Made by a program: the position numbers and the translations under genes. Below, piece after piece: positions 38,670 through 47,599 of a stretch of 64,000 nt of DNA. Source of the DNA: an uncultured Kiloniellaceae bacterium. GTDB lineage: Bacteria > Pseudomonadota > Alphaproteobacteria > Kiloniellales > Kiloniellaceae. Under the pieces are notes generated by a model. It had not been told where the DNA came from. It did not search any database and saw only the letters and a list, made by a program, of their open reading frames with translations. Every line of letters begins with the position of its first letter. Within the stretch, counting starts at the first letter, position 1. The stretch spans positions 248,001-312,000 of the forward strand of contig CANMQP010000011.1 in NCBI GenBank assembly GCA_947500035.1, given 5' to 3'.

Positions 38670-40043
38670 ATGCATTTTTCTCGTCCCCTCGTCATTCTTG
38701 CGGCTTTGGAATGTTCCACGTTGGCGTCATCCGTCGGCCTGGGCATTTATTTGCGCGTGTCTGCAGATGGCAGTCCTGACTTTTTGCAGACAGTCTCAAT
38801 TTTTATTCCGGAGATGGTGATTTTCACGACGGTTGTGATGACGGCGATGTTCTCGCTCGGTCTCTACAACTGGCAGTTTTCATCCAAGTTCTCGGACATA
38901 TTCACCCGATTGTTCGTGAGCTTTGTGCTCAGTACCTTCGCGCTTTCGGTTATTTTTTACACCCTCCCTGATCTCAAGATCTGGCGCTCGGCGCTCGCTG
39001 TTGCCATGCTTTCCGCCTTTCCGGCTTTGATTATTGTGCGGTTGGTGTTTCTGCAGATCGTCGATATTAGTCAGCTCAAGCACAAGATCGTCATCATTGG
39101 TGTCGGCGAGCGGGCGGCCCAGTTGGAAGAGCGCGAGCACGACGGACGCTCTTGCCGCTTTATCTGTGCGGGCTTTGTGCAGATCCCCGGTGAGCAGGTC
39201 AAAGTCACGCCGGAACGGATACTGCCTGACGGCACCGAACTGTCGGAGTTCGTGGAAAACAATGATGTTGATGAGATCGTTGTTGCCGTGCAGGACCGGC
39301 GCGGGCATCTGCCGCTGCCGTCTCTGGTCAATTGCCGCCTAAACGGTACCGCCATCACCGACTACATGAGCTTCCGCGAGCGTGAGAGCCTTCATATCGA
39401 TCTCAAGGCCTTGAACCCCAGCTGGTTTCTGTTCTCGGAGGGCTTTCCCGGTGGCCGGCTTCAGCAGACCTTAAAGCGAGGCCTGGATATCGCCGTCAGT
39501 CTTGCGCTCCTGATCTTTCTGATGCCGATCATCATCGCAACCGCTATCGCAGTGCGCCTGGACAGTCCCGGTCCCATCTTTTACCGGCAGGAGCGTATGG
39601 GGTTCAGAGGAAAGCCCTTTGTTCTGAACAAATTCCGCAGCATGCGGGTGGATGCCGAGCGCGATGGTCCCCAGTGGGCCGCGGCGAACGATACCAGGGT
39701 GACCGCCGTCGGGGCATTTGTGCGGAAGACGCGGATCGACGAGATCCCTCAGATCATCAATGTTCTGAAAGGGGATATGAGCTTCGTCGGCCCGCGGCCC
39801 GAGCGTCCCTTCTTCGTCGAGCAGCTCGCCGAGGTCATTCCATATTATGCGGAGCGGCATCGGGTAAAACCCGGCGTGACCGGCTGGGCGCAGTTGAACT
39901 ATCCTTACGGCGCATCGATTGACGATGCCCGCCACAAACTTCAGTACGATCTTTACTATATCAAATATTACAGCCTCTTACTCGATCTGAGCATCATTGC
40001 CCAGACGGTACGAGTGGTTCTTTGGCCGCAAGGCGTTCGTTGA
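38670..40043 (+). CDS. TIGR03013-type PEP-CTERM/XrtA initiating sugar transferase (EpsB/WcaJ-like)
   Basis: A 457-residue polyprenyl-phosphate sugar-phosphate transferase. The N-half has about five membrane segments and a Rossmann-like CoA-binding-type domain. The C-half is the bacterial sugar transferase domain: KRGLDIAVSLALLIFLMP near residue 268, SPGPIFYRQERMG, FRSMRVDAE, and RKTRIDEIPQIINVLKGDMSFVGPRPE with the catalytic Asp-Glu. It transfers a sugar phosphate from a nucleotide donor to undecaprenyl phosphate, starting the repeat unit at the inner membrane. The sequence fits the XrtA-system family TIGR03013. A 290-base gap precedes it, so it likely has its own promoter. Confidence 0.93.
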   Translation: MHFSRPLVILAALECSTLASSVGLGIYLRVSADGSPDFLQTVSIFIPEMVIFTTVVMTAMFSLGLYNWQFSSKFSDIFTRLFVSFVLSTFALSVIFYTLPDLKIWRSALAVAMLSAFPALIIVRLVFLQIVDISQLKHKIVIIGVGERAAQLEEREHDGRSCRFICAGFVQIPGEQVKVTPERILPDGTELSEFVENNDVDEIVVAVQDRRGHLPLPSLVNCRLNGTAITDYMSFRERESLHIDLKALNPSWFLFSEGFPGGRLQQTLKRGLDIAVSLALLIFLMPIIIATAIAVRLDSPGPIFYRQERMGFRGKPFVLNKFRSMRVDAERDGPQWAAANDTRVTAVGAFVRKTRIDEIPQIINVLKGDMSFVGPRPERPFFVEQLAEVIPYYAERHRVKPGVTGWAQLNYPYGASIDDARHKLQYDLYYIKYYSLLLDLSIIAQTVRVVLWPQGVR

Positions 40044-40142
40044 GGGTTTTCGGCCTATAAGGCGCCTGAAAAATCGCAACCTAATCCGATTGAGCAACAA
40101 ATTCCGCCCCACGCGGTCATGAAAGACGGTGAGTTAAACACT

Positions 40143-41315
40143 ATGGCAGATATCGAGCGTGATCGACCGATCATCGTCATGGGGACGAACCGTTGGGGCG
40201 ATGACTGGCAAACCCGCCAGCAGCTCACCTCCAGGCTCGGAGAACGCGGCTGGCCGGTCGCCTATGCGACGGGTCCTCTCTTCGTCTGGGATCGCTTCAC
40301 GGACGAGTGGCGGGAGTCCGGCTGGCGCGAGTCTTTTAAGCGCCTCTACAATGTCGAAGTCCATATGCCGGGCCGCTGGCAGCTGCGCTGGCCGAAGCTG
40401 CCGCTCTGGGATCGTCTGGTTATGGGGAGCTATCTAGGCGGTCTCAAAAAACGCGTCGGCTGGTCGAGCGCCCGGCGGCCTCTGGTCTATGTCTTTCATC
40501 CGATCTTCTGGCCCTATGTGGAAGCACTCGGGGATTGCTCGGTCGTTTATCACGCGGATGACACCTTCTCTTCCATGCCGGGATGGACCGACGAGCAGGC
40601 CCGGATGCAGGAAAAGCTGGTTGCCCGCGCGGATCTCATTATCGCGAGCTCGCCGGGGATGGCCGAGGCCTTGCCGAATGACGGACCGGCGCGCGCCAAG
40701 CAGCTGCCCAATGGCGCCGACACCCAGGCCTTTATCGACGCGCGGGGCTGCGAATGTCCTGAAGATCTTGCCGCGGTTCCCCATCCGCGCATTGGCTATG
40801 TCGGCAAGATCAACGAAAAAGTTAACATGGCCCTGGTGCTGTCGATCGCGCAGCAGCGTCCGGATTGGCAATGGGTCTTTATCGGACTGGTCCACGAGGA
40901 ACACCTCACCTCCGAAACCGGTGAGATCTACCGCGCCTGCAAGGCGCTTCCCAATGTGCACTTTCTGGGTTTCAAGCCCTACCACGGGCTGCCGGCCTAC
41001 AACACGCACATGGACGTTAACGTGATGTGCTATCGCTCCGAGAAGGGCGGCTGGTGGACCGACCTCTATCCCTTGAAGCTGCATGAGTATCTCGCCACCG
41101 GTCAACCGGTCGTCGGGGCTGATATCCGTGTGATCAAGCTCTTCAGTGAGGTGGTCGCTGTCGCCGGAAATGAAGCCGAATGGTTGTCGGCCCTCGAGGA
41201 TGCCATTGAAAACGGCGGCGTCAGCACGCCGGCCGAGCGCCAGCGCGTTGCATCGGAAAATTCCTGGGACGGGCGGGTCGACGAACTGGAGCGTTGGCTC
41301 AATGAGCTCGGCTAA
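40143..41315 (+). CDS. Glycosyltransferase (GT-B fold, family 1/4-like)
   Basis: A 390-residue GT-B glycosyltransferase. The N-half begins DRPIIVMGTNRWGDDWQTRQQL and has a VVYHADDTFSSMPGW segment. The C-half has PHPRIGYVGKINEKVNMALV, HFLGFKPYHGLPAYNTHMDVNVMCY and PLKLHEYLATGQPVVG, the last holding the donor-binding Glu of the family. The ATG at 40143 with GGTGAG nine bases upstream is preferred over an in-frame ATG at 40119. It lies between the initiating transferase and the TIGR03088-type transferase on the same strand, so it probably adds an early sugar of the repeat unit (inference). Confidence 0.87.
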   Translation: MADIERDRPIIVMGTNRWGDDWQTRQQLTSRLGERGWPVAYATGPLFVWDRFTDEWRESGWRESFKRLYNVEVHMPGRWQLRWPKLPLWDRLVMGSYLGGLKKRVGWSSARRPLVYVFHPIFWPYVEALGDCSVVYHADDTFSSMPGWTDEQARMQEKLVARADLIIASSPGMAEALPNDGPARAKQLPNGADTQAFIDARGCECPEDLAAVPHPRIGYVGKINEKVNMALVLSIAQQRPDWQWVFIGLVHEEHLTSETGEIYRACKALPNVHFLGFKPYHGLPAYNTHMDVNVMCYRSEKGGWWTDLYPLKLHEYLATGQPVVGADIRVIKLFSEVVAVAGNEAEWLSALEDAIENGGVSTPAERQRVASENSWDGRVDELERWLNELG

Positions 41316-41375
41316 CCCACAGCTCAATCTGATCTCGGATCCGCTTGTTGCAGCCTCTGTTGGGGAGGCTTGAAC

Positions 41376-42482
41376 ATGCCGGCACAACCGCACCTGCTGC
41401 ACGTCTTTCCAACTTTCGCGCACGGCGGTGTTCCGATTCGCATCAGTACGATCATCAATCACTTTGGTGACCGTTATCGGCATACCGTGTTGTCGTTGGA
41501 CGGCCCGACTGACTGCCGTTCGCGCCTGAAGCCAGGCATTCCCGCGAAGGTCGAAGCTTACGACGGGCCCTCGACAGGCTTACCGGGGCGTTTGCGCGCA
41601 ATCCGGCGCTATATCAAATCTCAGGCACCCGATCTTCTTTTGACCTTCAACTGGGGCGCCACGGAGTGGGCATTGGCGAATACTCTCTCGCCACTCTGCC
41701 GTCATGTGCATCTTGAGAGTGGTTTTGGTGTCGAGGAGGCGGAGCGTCAGATCCCGCGGCGGGTTTACTTTCGTCGTCTTGCACTGGCACGGGCTTCGCA
41801 GGTCGTGGTCCCGTCCTTCACACTTGTCCGCATCGCAAGCGACATTTGGAAGTTACCTCGGCGCAAGATCACACACATTCCGAATGGCGTGGATTGCGTC
41901 GCCTTTTCTCAGGCCCCGGTTGAGGGCGTTCCTCCCGGATTTGAAAAGCGCCCCGGCGAGCTGATTCTTGGCACCGTTGCGCCCCTGCGAGCGGAAAAAA
42001 ACATCGCTCGGCTTCTGCAGGTTTTTGCACAGCTTCGTGAGTCTCATACGACACGGCTGTTGCTGGTTGGCGATGGCGACCAAAAGTCTAGCCTCGAAGC
42101 GCTGGCGGCTGAACTGGGAGTCGCGGACCGCGTCGTCTTTGCCGGTCACTGTGAAGAGATCGATAAACTGCTGGGTTGGATTGATATCTTTGTCATGACA
42201 TCCGATACCGAACAGATGCCGAACTCCATTCTCCAGGCGATGGCGTCCGGTCGTGCGATTGCGTCTTTCGACGTCGGCGACGTGAAGGCCATGCTCCCAG
42301 ACACGAGCAAGGACTTCGTAACGCCGAAGGAGAGTGATGGCGCCCTTCGCCGTTCGCTGGAAACGCTCCTTCGTGACACCTCCTTGCGTGAGCAGAGCGG
42401 TGCAGCCAATCGTGTCCAGGCGGAAGAGGTTTATGCCGCGGAGCGGATGTTTGCCGCGTACGAAAAGGTATTTGATGCATGA
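41376..42482 (+). CDS. TIGR03088-type PEP-CTERM/XrtA glycosyltransferase
   Basis: A 368-residue GT4 enzyme. The start HLLHVFPTFAHGGVPIRISTIIN and the LTFNWGATEWALANTL segment resemble the XrtA-associated transferase family TIGR03088. The C-domain has LILGTVAPLRAEKNIARLL, VVFAGHCEEIDKLLGWIDIFVMTSDTEQMPNSILQAMASGRAIAS and the conserved Glu/Gln region. The ATG at 41376 has GGAGG eight bases upstream; an in-frame TTG lies at 41370. It is one of four consecutive glycosyltransferase genes between 40143 and 44855. It acts in the cytoplasm on the lipid-linked acceptor. Confidence 0.9.
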   Translation: MPAQPHLLHVFPTFAHGGVPIRISTIINHFGDRYRHTVLSLDGPTDCRSRLKPGIPAKVEAYDGPSTGLPGRLRAIRRYIKSQAPDLLLTFNWGATEWALANTLSPLCRHVHLESGFGVEEAERQIPRRVYFRRLALARASQVVVPSFTLVRIASDIWKLPRRKITHIPNGVDCVAFSQAPVEGVPPGFEKRPGELILGTVAPLRAEKNIARLLQVFAQLRESHTTRLLLVGDGDQKSSLEALAAELGVADRVVFAGHCEEIDKLLGWIDIFVMTSDTEQMPNSILQAMASGRAIASFDVGDVKAMLPDTSKDFVTPKESDGALRRSLETLLRDTSLREQSGAANRVQAEEVYAAERMFAAYEKVFDA

Positions 42483-42522
42483 CGGCTCATAATGACTGCC
42501 TACAGATCCTGGGGATCGCAGA

Positions 42523-43695
42523 ATGAAGATCCTGACCTTTTCCACTCTCTTTCCCAACAAGGCGCAGCCACACCATGGCGTTTTCGTGGAGAATCGCTTG
42601 CGCCACCTGATGGAAAACAACGAGGTTGCGGCGCGCGTCGTTGCGCCTGTCCCCTGGTTTCCTTCGGCCTCGTCCCTGTTTGGTGATTACGCGACCTTCG
42701 CAAAGGTACCCAAGAGCGACAATCGGTCGGGTCTTGACGTCATCTATCCGCGTTATCCGCTGATCCCAAAGATCGGGATGAACCTTACGCCGTCTCTTAT
42801 GTACCGGGCGGTGAAACCGGTCGTCGCAGGTATCCTGCGTGAGGGCTTTGATTTTGATCTCATCGATGCGCACTACTTTTATCCCGACGGTGTAGCAGCA
42901 GCCTATCTGGCGCGGGCGCTCCGCAAGCCGCTCACGATCACGGCCCGCGGCACTGATTTGAACCTGATCCCGAACTATCCGACCCCGCGTCGTCTGATCA
43001 TCGAAGCGGCGGAGCAGGCCGACGGACTGATCACGGTCTGCCAGGCGCTCAAGGACGAACTGGTGAAGATGGGAATTGCGGATCAGAGGGTCGAGGTGTT
43101 GCGCAATGGCGTGGATCTGGAGCTCTTCCAACCCAGGGACCGGGATGCGGCGAAACAGAAGTTCGGCGTGAGCGGGAACGTTCTCTTATCGGTCGGGCAT
43201 TTGATTGAGCGGAAAGGCCACCATCTGATTATCGAGGCGATGCCTCAAATTCCTGATACGACGCTATTGATTGCGGGGACGGGCCCTGACAATGCGGAAC
43301 TTCGGACCCTGGCGGGCTCGCTCGGACTAACTGATCGTGTTCGGTTCCTGGGGGCTATTCCACATCAGGAAATGTCGGAACTTTACAGCGCCGCTGATGT
43401 ACTGGTTTTGGCGTCGAGCCGGGAGGGCTGGGCGAACGTCCTTCTGGAAACCATGGCCAGCGGCACGCCTGCAGCGGCAACGAATGTCTGGGGCGCACCG
43501 GAGGTCATCACCGACCCGGCCGCCGGGGCGTTGATCCCGGAACGGACGCCTGACGCCATTGCTCAGACGGTTCTCGGGGTCTTAAAAGACCCTCCGTCGC
43601 GCGAAGCTACCCGGGCGCATGCGGAGCTCTTCAGCTGGCAGGCAACGTCACAAGGGCAGTACGATCTTTTCCAGTCGATACTCGGGCGGCGTTGA
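42523..43695 (+). CDS. Glycosyltransferase family 4
   Basis: A 390-residue GT-B enzyme. The N-terminal motif MKILTFSTLFPNKAQPHHGVFVENRL and the DAHYFYPDGVAAAYLA segment resemble transferases of exosortase-linked clusters. The C-domain shows LLSVGHLIERKGHHLIIEAM, RVRFLGAIPHQEMSELYSAADVLVLASSREGWANVLLETMASGTPAAA, with the EX7E-type Glu pair. It sits 40 bases after the TIGR03088-type gene and its stop runs to within two bases of the next start. The sugar specificity is not readable. Confidence 0.9.
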   Translation: MKILTFSTLFPNKAQPHHGVFVENRLRHLMENNEVAARVVAPVPWFPSASSLFGDYATFAKVPKSDNRSGLDVIYPRYPLIPKIGMNLTPSLMYRAVKPVVAGILREGFDFDLIDAHYFYPDGVAAAYLARALRKPLTITARGTDLNLIPNYPTPRRLIIEAAEQADGLITVCQALKDELVKMGIADQRVEVLRNGVDLELFQPRDRDAAKQKFGVSGNVLLSVGHLIERKGHHLIIEAMPQIPDTTLLIAGTGPDNAELRTLAGSLGLTDRVRFLGAIPHQEMSELYSAADVLVLASSREGWANVLLETMASGTPAAATNVWGAPEVITDPAAGALIPERTPDAIAQTVLGVLKDPPSREATRAHAELFSWQATSQGQYDLFQSILGRR

Positions 43696-43697
43696 AG

Positions 43698-44855
43698 ATG
43701 AAAATACTCTACCACCACAGAACCGGCTCGACCGATGGGCAGGCGGTTCACATCGAAGAGCTGATGACCGCCCTAAAGGCGCTCGGCCATGAAATCATCA
43801 AAGTGGCGCCGGGTGGCAGCGAGGAACAGGATTTTGGCGAGGAAAACGCTCTTGTCGCCACTCTGAAACGGAATTTGCCGCAGGCTGTCTACGAATTGAT
43901 GGAGTTTTCCTACTCCCTGGTGGCCTACCGCCGCCTCAAGAAGGCCTATCTGGAAAATCGCCCGGATGTGCTTTACGAGCGCAGTAATCTGTTCCTGCTG
44001 TCCGGGGTCTGGTTAAAGCGCCGCTACAAGCTGCCGATGCTGCTCGAGGTGAACGCACCTCTTTTCGAAGAACGCAGCAAGTTCGGACAGGTGGCTCTTA
44101 AACGCCTGGCGCGCTGGACCGAGGAGACGGCCTGGCGCGAAGCCGATTATGCTCTGCCGGTGACCGATGTGCTGGCCGATCACCTGCGCCGTGCAGGGGT
44201 ACCGGAGGAGCGTATCAAGGTGATCCCGAACGGTATCAATCAAGACCGCTTTCTCAAGGACGTCGATACCGCGGCTGTGCGCCAGCGCCTGAATCTGAAT
44301 GAGCGGCTGGTGCTGGGATTTACAGGCTTTGTGCGGGAATGGCATGGTTTGAACCATGTCGTGGATCTACTCGCCGAAGACAGGAGCGGCAACCGGCTCC
44401 ATCTCCTGGTGTTGGGTGATGGCCCGGCCAGGGAAAGTCTCGAGGCTCAGGCCCGCTCGCTGGGCGTGTCTGACAGGGTGACCTTTACCGGCGTCATTGG
44501 CCGCGATGAGGTCGCAGATTACATCGCGGCCTTCGATGTGGCGCTCCAGCCGGCTGTCACCAGTTATGCCTCGCCTTTGAAGCTCTTCGAGTACATGGCG
44601 CTTGGCCGCGCGATTGTCGCGCCTGATATGCGGAATATCAAAGAGATCCTCACGGATGGCGTTGATGCTCTGCTCTTCGACCCTGAAAAGGAGACCGGCT
44701 TCAGGGACGCGATCGAGCGCGTGTGTAACGACCATGGATTGCGGGAGCGTGTTGGCAAAGCGGCGCGGTCCGCCATTACCGATAAGGCGTTGACCTGGGA
44801 GAACAATGCGCGCCGGATCGAAGCTTTGGTGGATACATCCAGCATTCAAAAGTAA
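43698..44855 (+). CDS. Glycosyltransferase family 4
   Basis: A 385-residue GT-B enzyme starting MKILYHHRTGSTDGQAVHIEEL. The N-domain carries a basic ERSNLFLLSGVWLKRRYKLPMLLEVNAPLFEE segment typical of this transferase group. The C-domain has VLGFTGFVREWHGLNHVVDLL, VTFTGVIGRDEVADYIAAFDVALQPAVTSYASPLKLFEYMALGRAIVAP, including the donor-binding Glu. The ATG at 43698 is two bases past the previous stop; an overlapping TTG at 43692 is an alternative. It is the last of the glycosyltransferase run and is followed by a 228-base AT-rich gap. Confidence 0.9.
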   Translation: MKILYHHRTGSTDGQAVHIEELMTALKALGHEIIKVAPGGSEEQDFGEENALVATLKRNLPQAVYELMEFSYSLVAYRRLKKAYLENRPDVLYERSNLFLLSGVWLKRRYKLPMLLEVNAPLFEERSKFGQVALKRLARWTEETAWREADYALPVTDVLADHLRRAGVPEERIKVIPNGINQDRFLKDVDTAAVRQRLNLNERLVLGFTGFVREWHGLNHVVDLLAEDRSGNRLHLLVLGDGPARESLEAQARSLGVSDRVTFTGVIGRDEVADYIAAFDVALQPAVTSYASPLKLFEYMALGRAIVAPDMRNIKEILTDGVDALLFDPEKETGFRDAIERVCNDHGLRERVGKAARSAITDKALTWENNARRIEALVDTSSIQK

Positions 44856-45083
44856 AAAACCATACAACCTGATAATACAACTTGTAATTATGTTGTTTAA
44901 TTTGACTTTAACTAAGTTATAGGCGCGACATAAACACGATATTTAAAGAAGAGTTTTATCGATTTTCTAAAATGTCGAATAAACTACTCCAATGCTTAAA
45001 GTTGCCGAGCGGTCATTTACGATAATTTAAGATGTAAAGCCTAGGGTCTGTCTTTGTATTCAGGTTCCGCTAAGGAGTTCCCA

Positions 45084-45902
45084 ATGGCCGTTGTTCAATC
45101 GCAGACAGTCGGGACACCGAACCAAATGTCTGTGACTGGTCTGCCTGCGGCACCTACAGAAAATGCCCGTCTTGCAGAGCTTTTTAAACACTGGTTCGAG
45201 ACCAAACCCGCGACTACGGCAGAAGAGATCGAGCAGGCGCATCGTTTGCGGTATCAGGTCTATTGCATCGAGAATCCCTTCGAGGATGCAAAGGACAATC
45301 CCAACGAAATGGAGATGGACGAGTACGACCCGCACTCCGTCCACAGCCTGCTCATTCACCGCCCCACCAATACGACGATGGGTGCGGTGCGCTTAATCCT
45401 GCCCTCTCCGACCGCGGCCTATCATTTGCCGATCCAGGATGTGTGGGAAACAAACCACGTCCCTTATCCTGAGGCCACGACGGCGGAAATTTCGCGCTAT
45501 GCTATTTCCCGTGAGTTCCGGCGCCGTGCGGGTGAGGAACGCTACGCTGATGTCAGTTGGGCCAATAACCAGGAAAAGGCTGCCGAACAGAGGAAGCTTG
45601 AGCGCCGCGTTTTGCCCCACATCACGCTCGGCCTCATGAAGAGTGTCCTGCGGATGTGTATCGAGCATGAGATCACCCATGTCTGCGCTGTGATGGAGCC
45701 TGCGCTTATCCGTTTGCTCAGCCGCTTCGGCCTTCATTTCGAGCCTATCGGTCCCGTCGTGGACTATCACGGTCGGCGCCAACCTTGTTATGCTTCTCTG
45801 GAAACGCTCCTGAGAACCTCCCGCGAAGCCAGCCGCGAGTTTTGGGAGGTTGGTACCGACGACGGGCAGCTTCTGCCGGGCAACGTTGCCGGCGATCACT
45901 AG
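45084..45902 (+). CDS. PEP-CTERM/exosortase system-associated acyltransferase
   Basis: A 272-residue GNAT-fold protein of the exosortase-linked acyltransferase family (TIGR03694), which is related to autoinducer synthases. The core has HRLRYQVYCIENPFED (about residues 56-71), GAVRLILPSPTAAYHLPIQDVW, and TTAEISRYAISREFRRR, which follow the LuxI-like order. AAG-GAG lies seven bases before the ATG at 45084. The substrate is unknown; family context suggests acylation using acyl-ACP or acyl-CoA in the cytoplasm. It stands alone between the glycosyltransferases and a strong terminator hairpin. Confidence 0.9.
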   Translation: MAVVQSQTVGTPNQMSVTGLPAAPTENARLAELFKHWFETKPATTAEEIEQAHRLRYQVYCIENPFEDAKDNPNEMEMDEYDPHSVHSLLIHRPTNTTMGAVRLILPSPTAAYHLPIQDVWETNHVPYPEATTAEISRYAISREFRRRAGEERYADVSWANNQEKAAEQRKLERRVLPHITLGLMKSVLRMCIEHEITHVCAVMEPALIRLLSRFGLHFEPIGPVVDYHGRRQPCYASLETLLRTSREASREFWEVGTDDGQLLPGNVAGDH

Positions 45903-45950
45903 ATCAGATCCAGATTAGACGGAATCGCCATAGGTGATCCGGTCTAAGAC
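45902..45950. repeat. Dispersed imperfect palindrome, copy 2
   Basis: GATCAGATC at 45902-45910 is followed by TTAGACGGAATCGCC, which pairs imperfectly with GGTGATCCGGTCTAA at 45933-45947. TGATCCGGTCTAAGAC at 45935-45950 matches copy 1 in 15 of 16 bases. It begins at the last base of the acyltransferase stop codon. Confidence 0.6.
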
Positions 45951-45970
45951 CAGGCTGCACATTTCAACCT

Positions 45971-46034
45971 ACAGCATCGGGGCGGGCGCTGTGTAATCTG
46001 CGCCCGCCCCGATGCTGTTTGCGCGCTTTTTCCG
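45971..46034 (+). terminator. Strong hairpin terminator between convergent genes
   Basis: A perfect 19-bp stem (arms 45971-45989 and 46000-46018) with a 10-base loop lies 68 bases past the acyltransferase stop. A broken T-run (TTTGCGCGCTTTTT) follows. It also faces the convergent DUF1302 operon and may serve both. Confidence 0.75.
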
Positions 46035-46096
46035 CGTGAAACTCCCTTAGCGAACAGGCACGGGAACAAGGGACTTCCGAGAGTTGGATGCTTTTG

Positions 46097-46153
46097 GATC
46101 AGATCAAGTTCAGATGGCATCGCCGAAGGCGATCTGCCGTGCTTGTGAATCCG
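46097..46153. repeat. Dispersed imperfect palindrome, copy 3
   Basis: GGATCAGATCAAGTTCAGA at 46097-46115 starts an element whose centre is GGCATCGCC-GAA-GGCGATCTGCC and whose right end reads GGATTCAC on the minus strand. It abuts the stop codon of the DUF1302 gene. Confidence 0.6.
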
Positions 46154-46155
46154 TT

Positions 46156-47586
46156 CTAAAAGCTGAACTGCACGCCGAAGAGGAAGCGGTCGTTATCGTT
46201 GAACTGGCCAAAGACACCGTCTGACGTTCCGAAGAAGATATCCGCACCGGCCCAGAGCTTGACGTTGTCGTCAACCTGATAGGTGATCTTCGGGCGGATG
46301 AGGCCGTCACCGCTATTGATGGATTGCAGCCAGATCACCTCCGCGACCAGATCTTCGTCCAGGAAGCTCCGGCGGACCAACAGGCTGGTGGTCGCTTCGA
46401 ACTGATCGCGGACCAGGCCGTTGATGTCGTTGGTCAGGTAATCGCCAAAAATCTGGGCACTGACGAAGGTGTTATCGAGTCCGTTCCAGTCCAGACCGAT
46501 CACCGAGGAGAAGTTGTCGCTCTCCTCGACGCCGTCATTGTCTGTGGGATCGTCGGTCAGGAAAAAACGGTCGAAGGAATAGCCGAGCTCACCGCGCAGA
46601 ACGAAATCACCAAAGGAATTGCTGAAGGTTCCACCAAGAAGGTGGGTGCGTTCGTACACCGGATTGATGGTAACCGTCGCGCCCTGGACCTGGCGGCGCA
46701 ATACCGGATTGTCGTCGTAGTGAAAGAGGTAGTTGAGGCTGAAATCCCATCCGTCGATCATACCGAGCAGCCGCGCCCCCGCGTCGGAGTCGGCAATGAT
46801 ATCATCGGGGCGGTCCGGTTCCCGCTGGATGACCGTGAAACCCGGAAGGGCTTCGGGCACGAAACGCGGTGCCGTCAAGGCATAGAGTGCATCCGCTTCC
46901 GGCAAATCGTTGTAGGTCTGATCCGGAATCCAGAGGAACTCGGCCATGAAATCATCAACGGGAACTTCGGCGGCAAAGGTCCAGAGCGCAATGCGCGAAT
47001 CCTCGAAGTCGTCGAGAATAAACTCGCGAAAATCCTGTGGATTGACGACGTCGAGCACCTTCAGGCCATCGGCCTGCCCCCAGACTGTCTGTTGTTTGCC
47101 GATTCTAAAGTGCGCAAAACTTGTTGGCGCATCGACGTAGAATTCCCGCAGCTCGAAGTCAACGTCATCGCTCGCCAGCCAGCGCCGCGAGATCGTTGCG
47201 GTGCTGTCTTGGCTCGGGCTGCCCGGCTCAAGACGATCACGGACATCCCATCTCGCCCGGCCGATTGCTGTCAGACTGAGGCCGTCCGGGAGTTCGATTT
47301 CCAGTTCCGGCTGAAAGACAGTCTCGATTTTCTGTCCATTGCCGTCGTTCAGGTCGAGGGCCGACTCATGTGTGAGCGTTGCCGAGAAAAAGACGGCCTC
47401 GTCCAGTGTGTCGGAGAGATAACCTCCCAATCCGTCATCCTCGGCTGTAACAGGCAGGGATATGACCGACAGCGCGAGGCACACGGCCGTGCCCCAGCTC
47501 ACGGAGCCGAGCAGCGCGCTGCGGAACCGCCTGACAGAGCGCCCGGGGACTCCCCAGGATGTCATATGCCGAAGATGCGTCATCAT
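46156..47586 (-). CDS. DUF1302-family outer-membrane protein
   Basis: A 476-residue protein with an N-terminal signal peptide (basic RRFRSALL followed by a hydrophobic stretch, cleavage near VTAED at about residue 48). The motif FRIGKQQTVWGQADGLKVLDVVNPQDFRE is characteristic of the DUF1302 family, predicted beta-barrels of the outer membrane. Alternating amphipathic strands continue to a C-terminal aromatic (QFSF), the usual barrel sorting signal. It is the last gene of an operon with an MMPL transporter and a LolA-like protein, a grouping also seen elsewhere. Together they may export a hydrophobic substrate, but no substrate is known. GAGGGA lies nine bases before the ATG. Confidence 0.85.
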   Translation of the reverse strand: MMTHLRHMTSWGVPGRSVRRFRSALLGSVSWGTAVCLALSVISLPVTAEDDGLGGYLSDTLDEAVFFSATLTHESALDLNDGNGQKIETVFQPELEIELPDGLSLTAIGRARWDVRDRLEPGSPSQDSTATISRRWLASDDVDFELREFYVDAPTSFAHFRIGKQQTVWGQADGLKVLDVVNPQDFREFILDDFEDSRIALWTFAAEVPVDDFMAEFLWIPDQTYNDLPEADALYALTAPRFVPEALPGFTVIQREPDRPDDIIADSDAGARLLGMIDGWDFSLNYLFHYDDNPVLRRQVQGATVTINPVYERTHLLGGTFSNSFGDFVLRGELGYSFDRFFLTDDPTDNDGVEESDNFSSVIGLDWNGLDNTFVSAQIFGDYLTNDINGLVRDQFEATTSLLVRRSFLDEDLVAEVIWLQSINSGDGLIRPKITYQVDDNVKLWAGADIFFGTSDGVFGQFNDNDRFLFGVQFSF

Positions 47587-47599
47587 AACTGCAGTTCCC

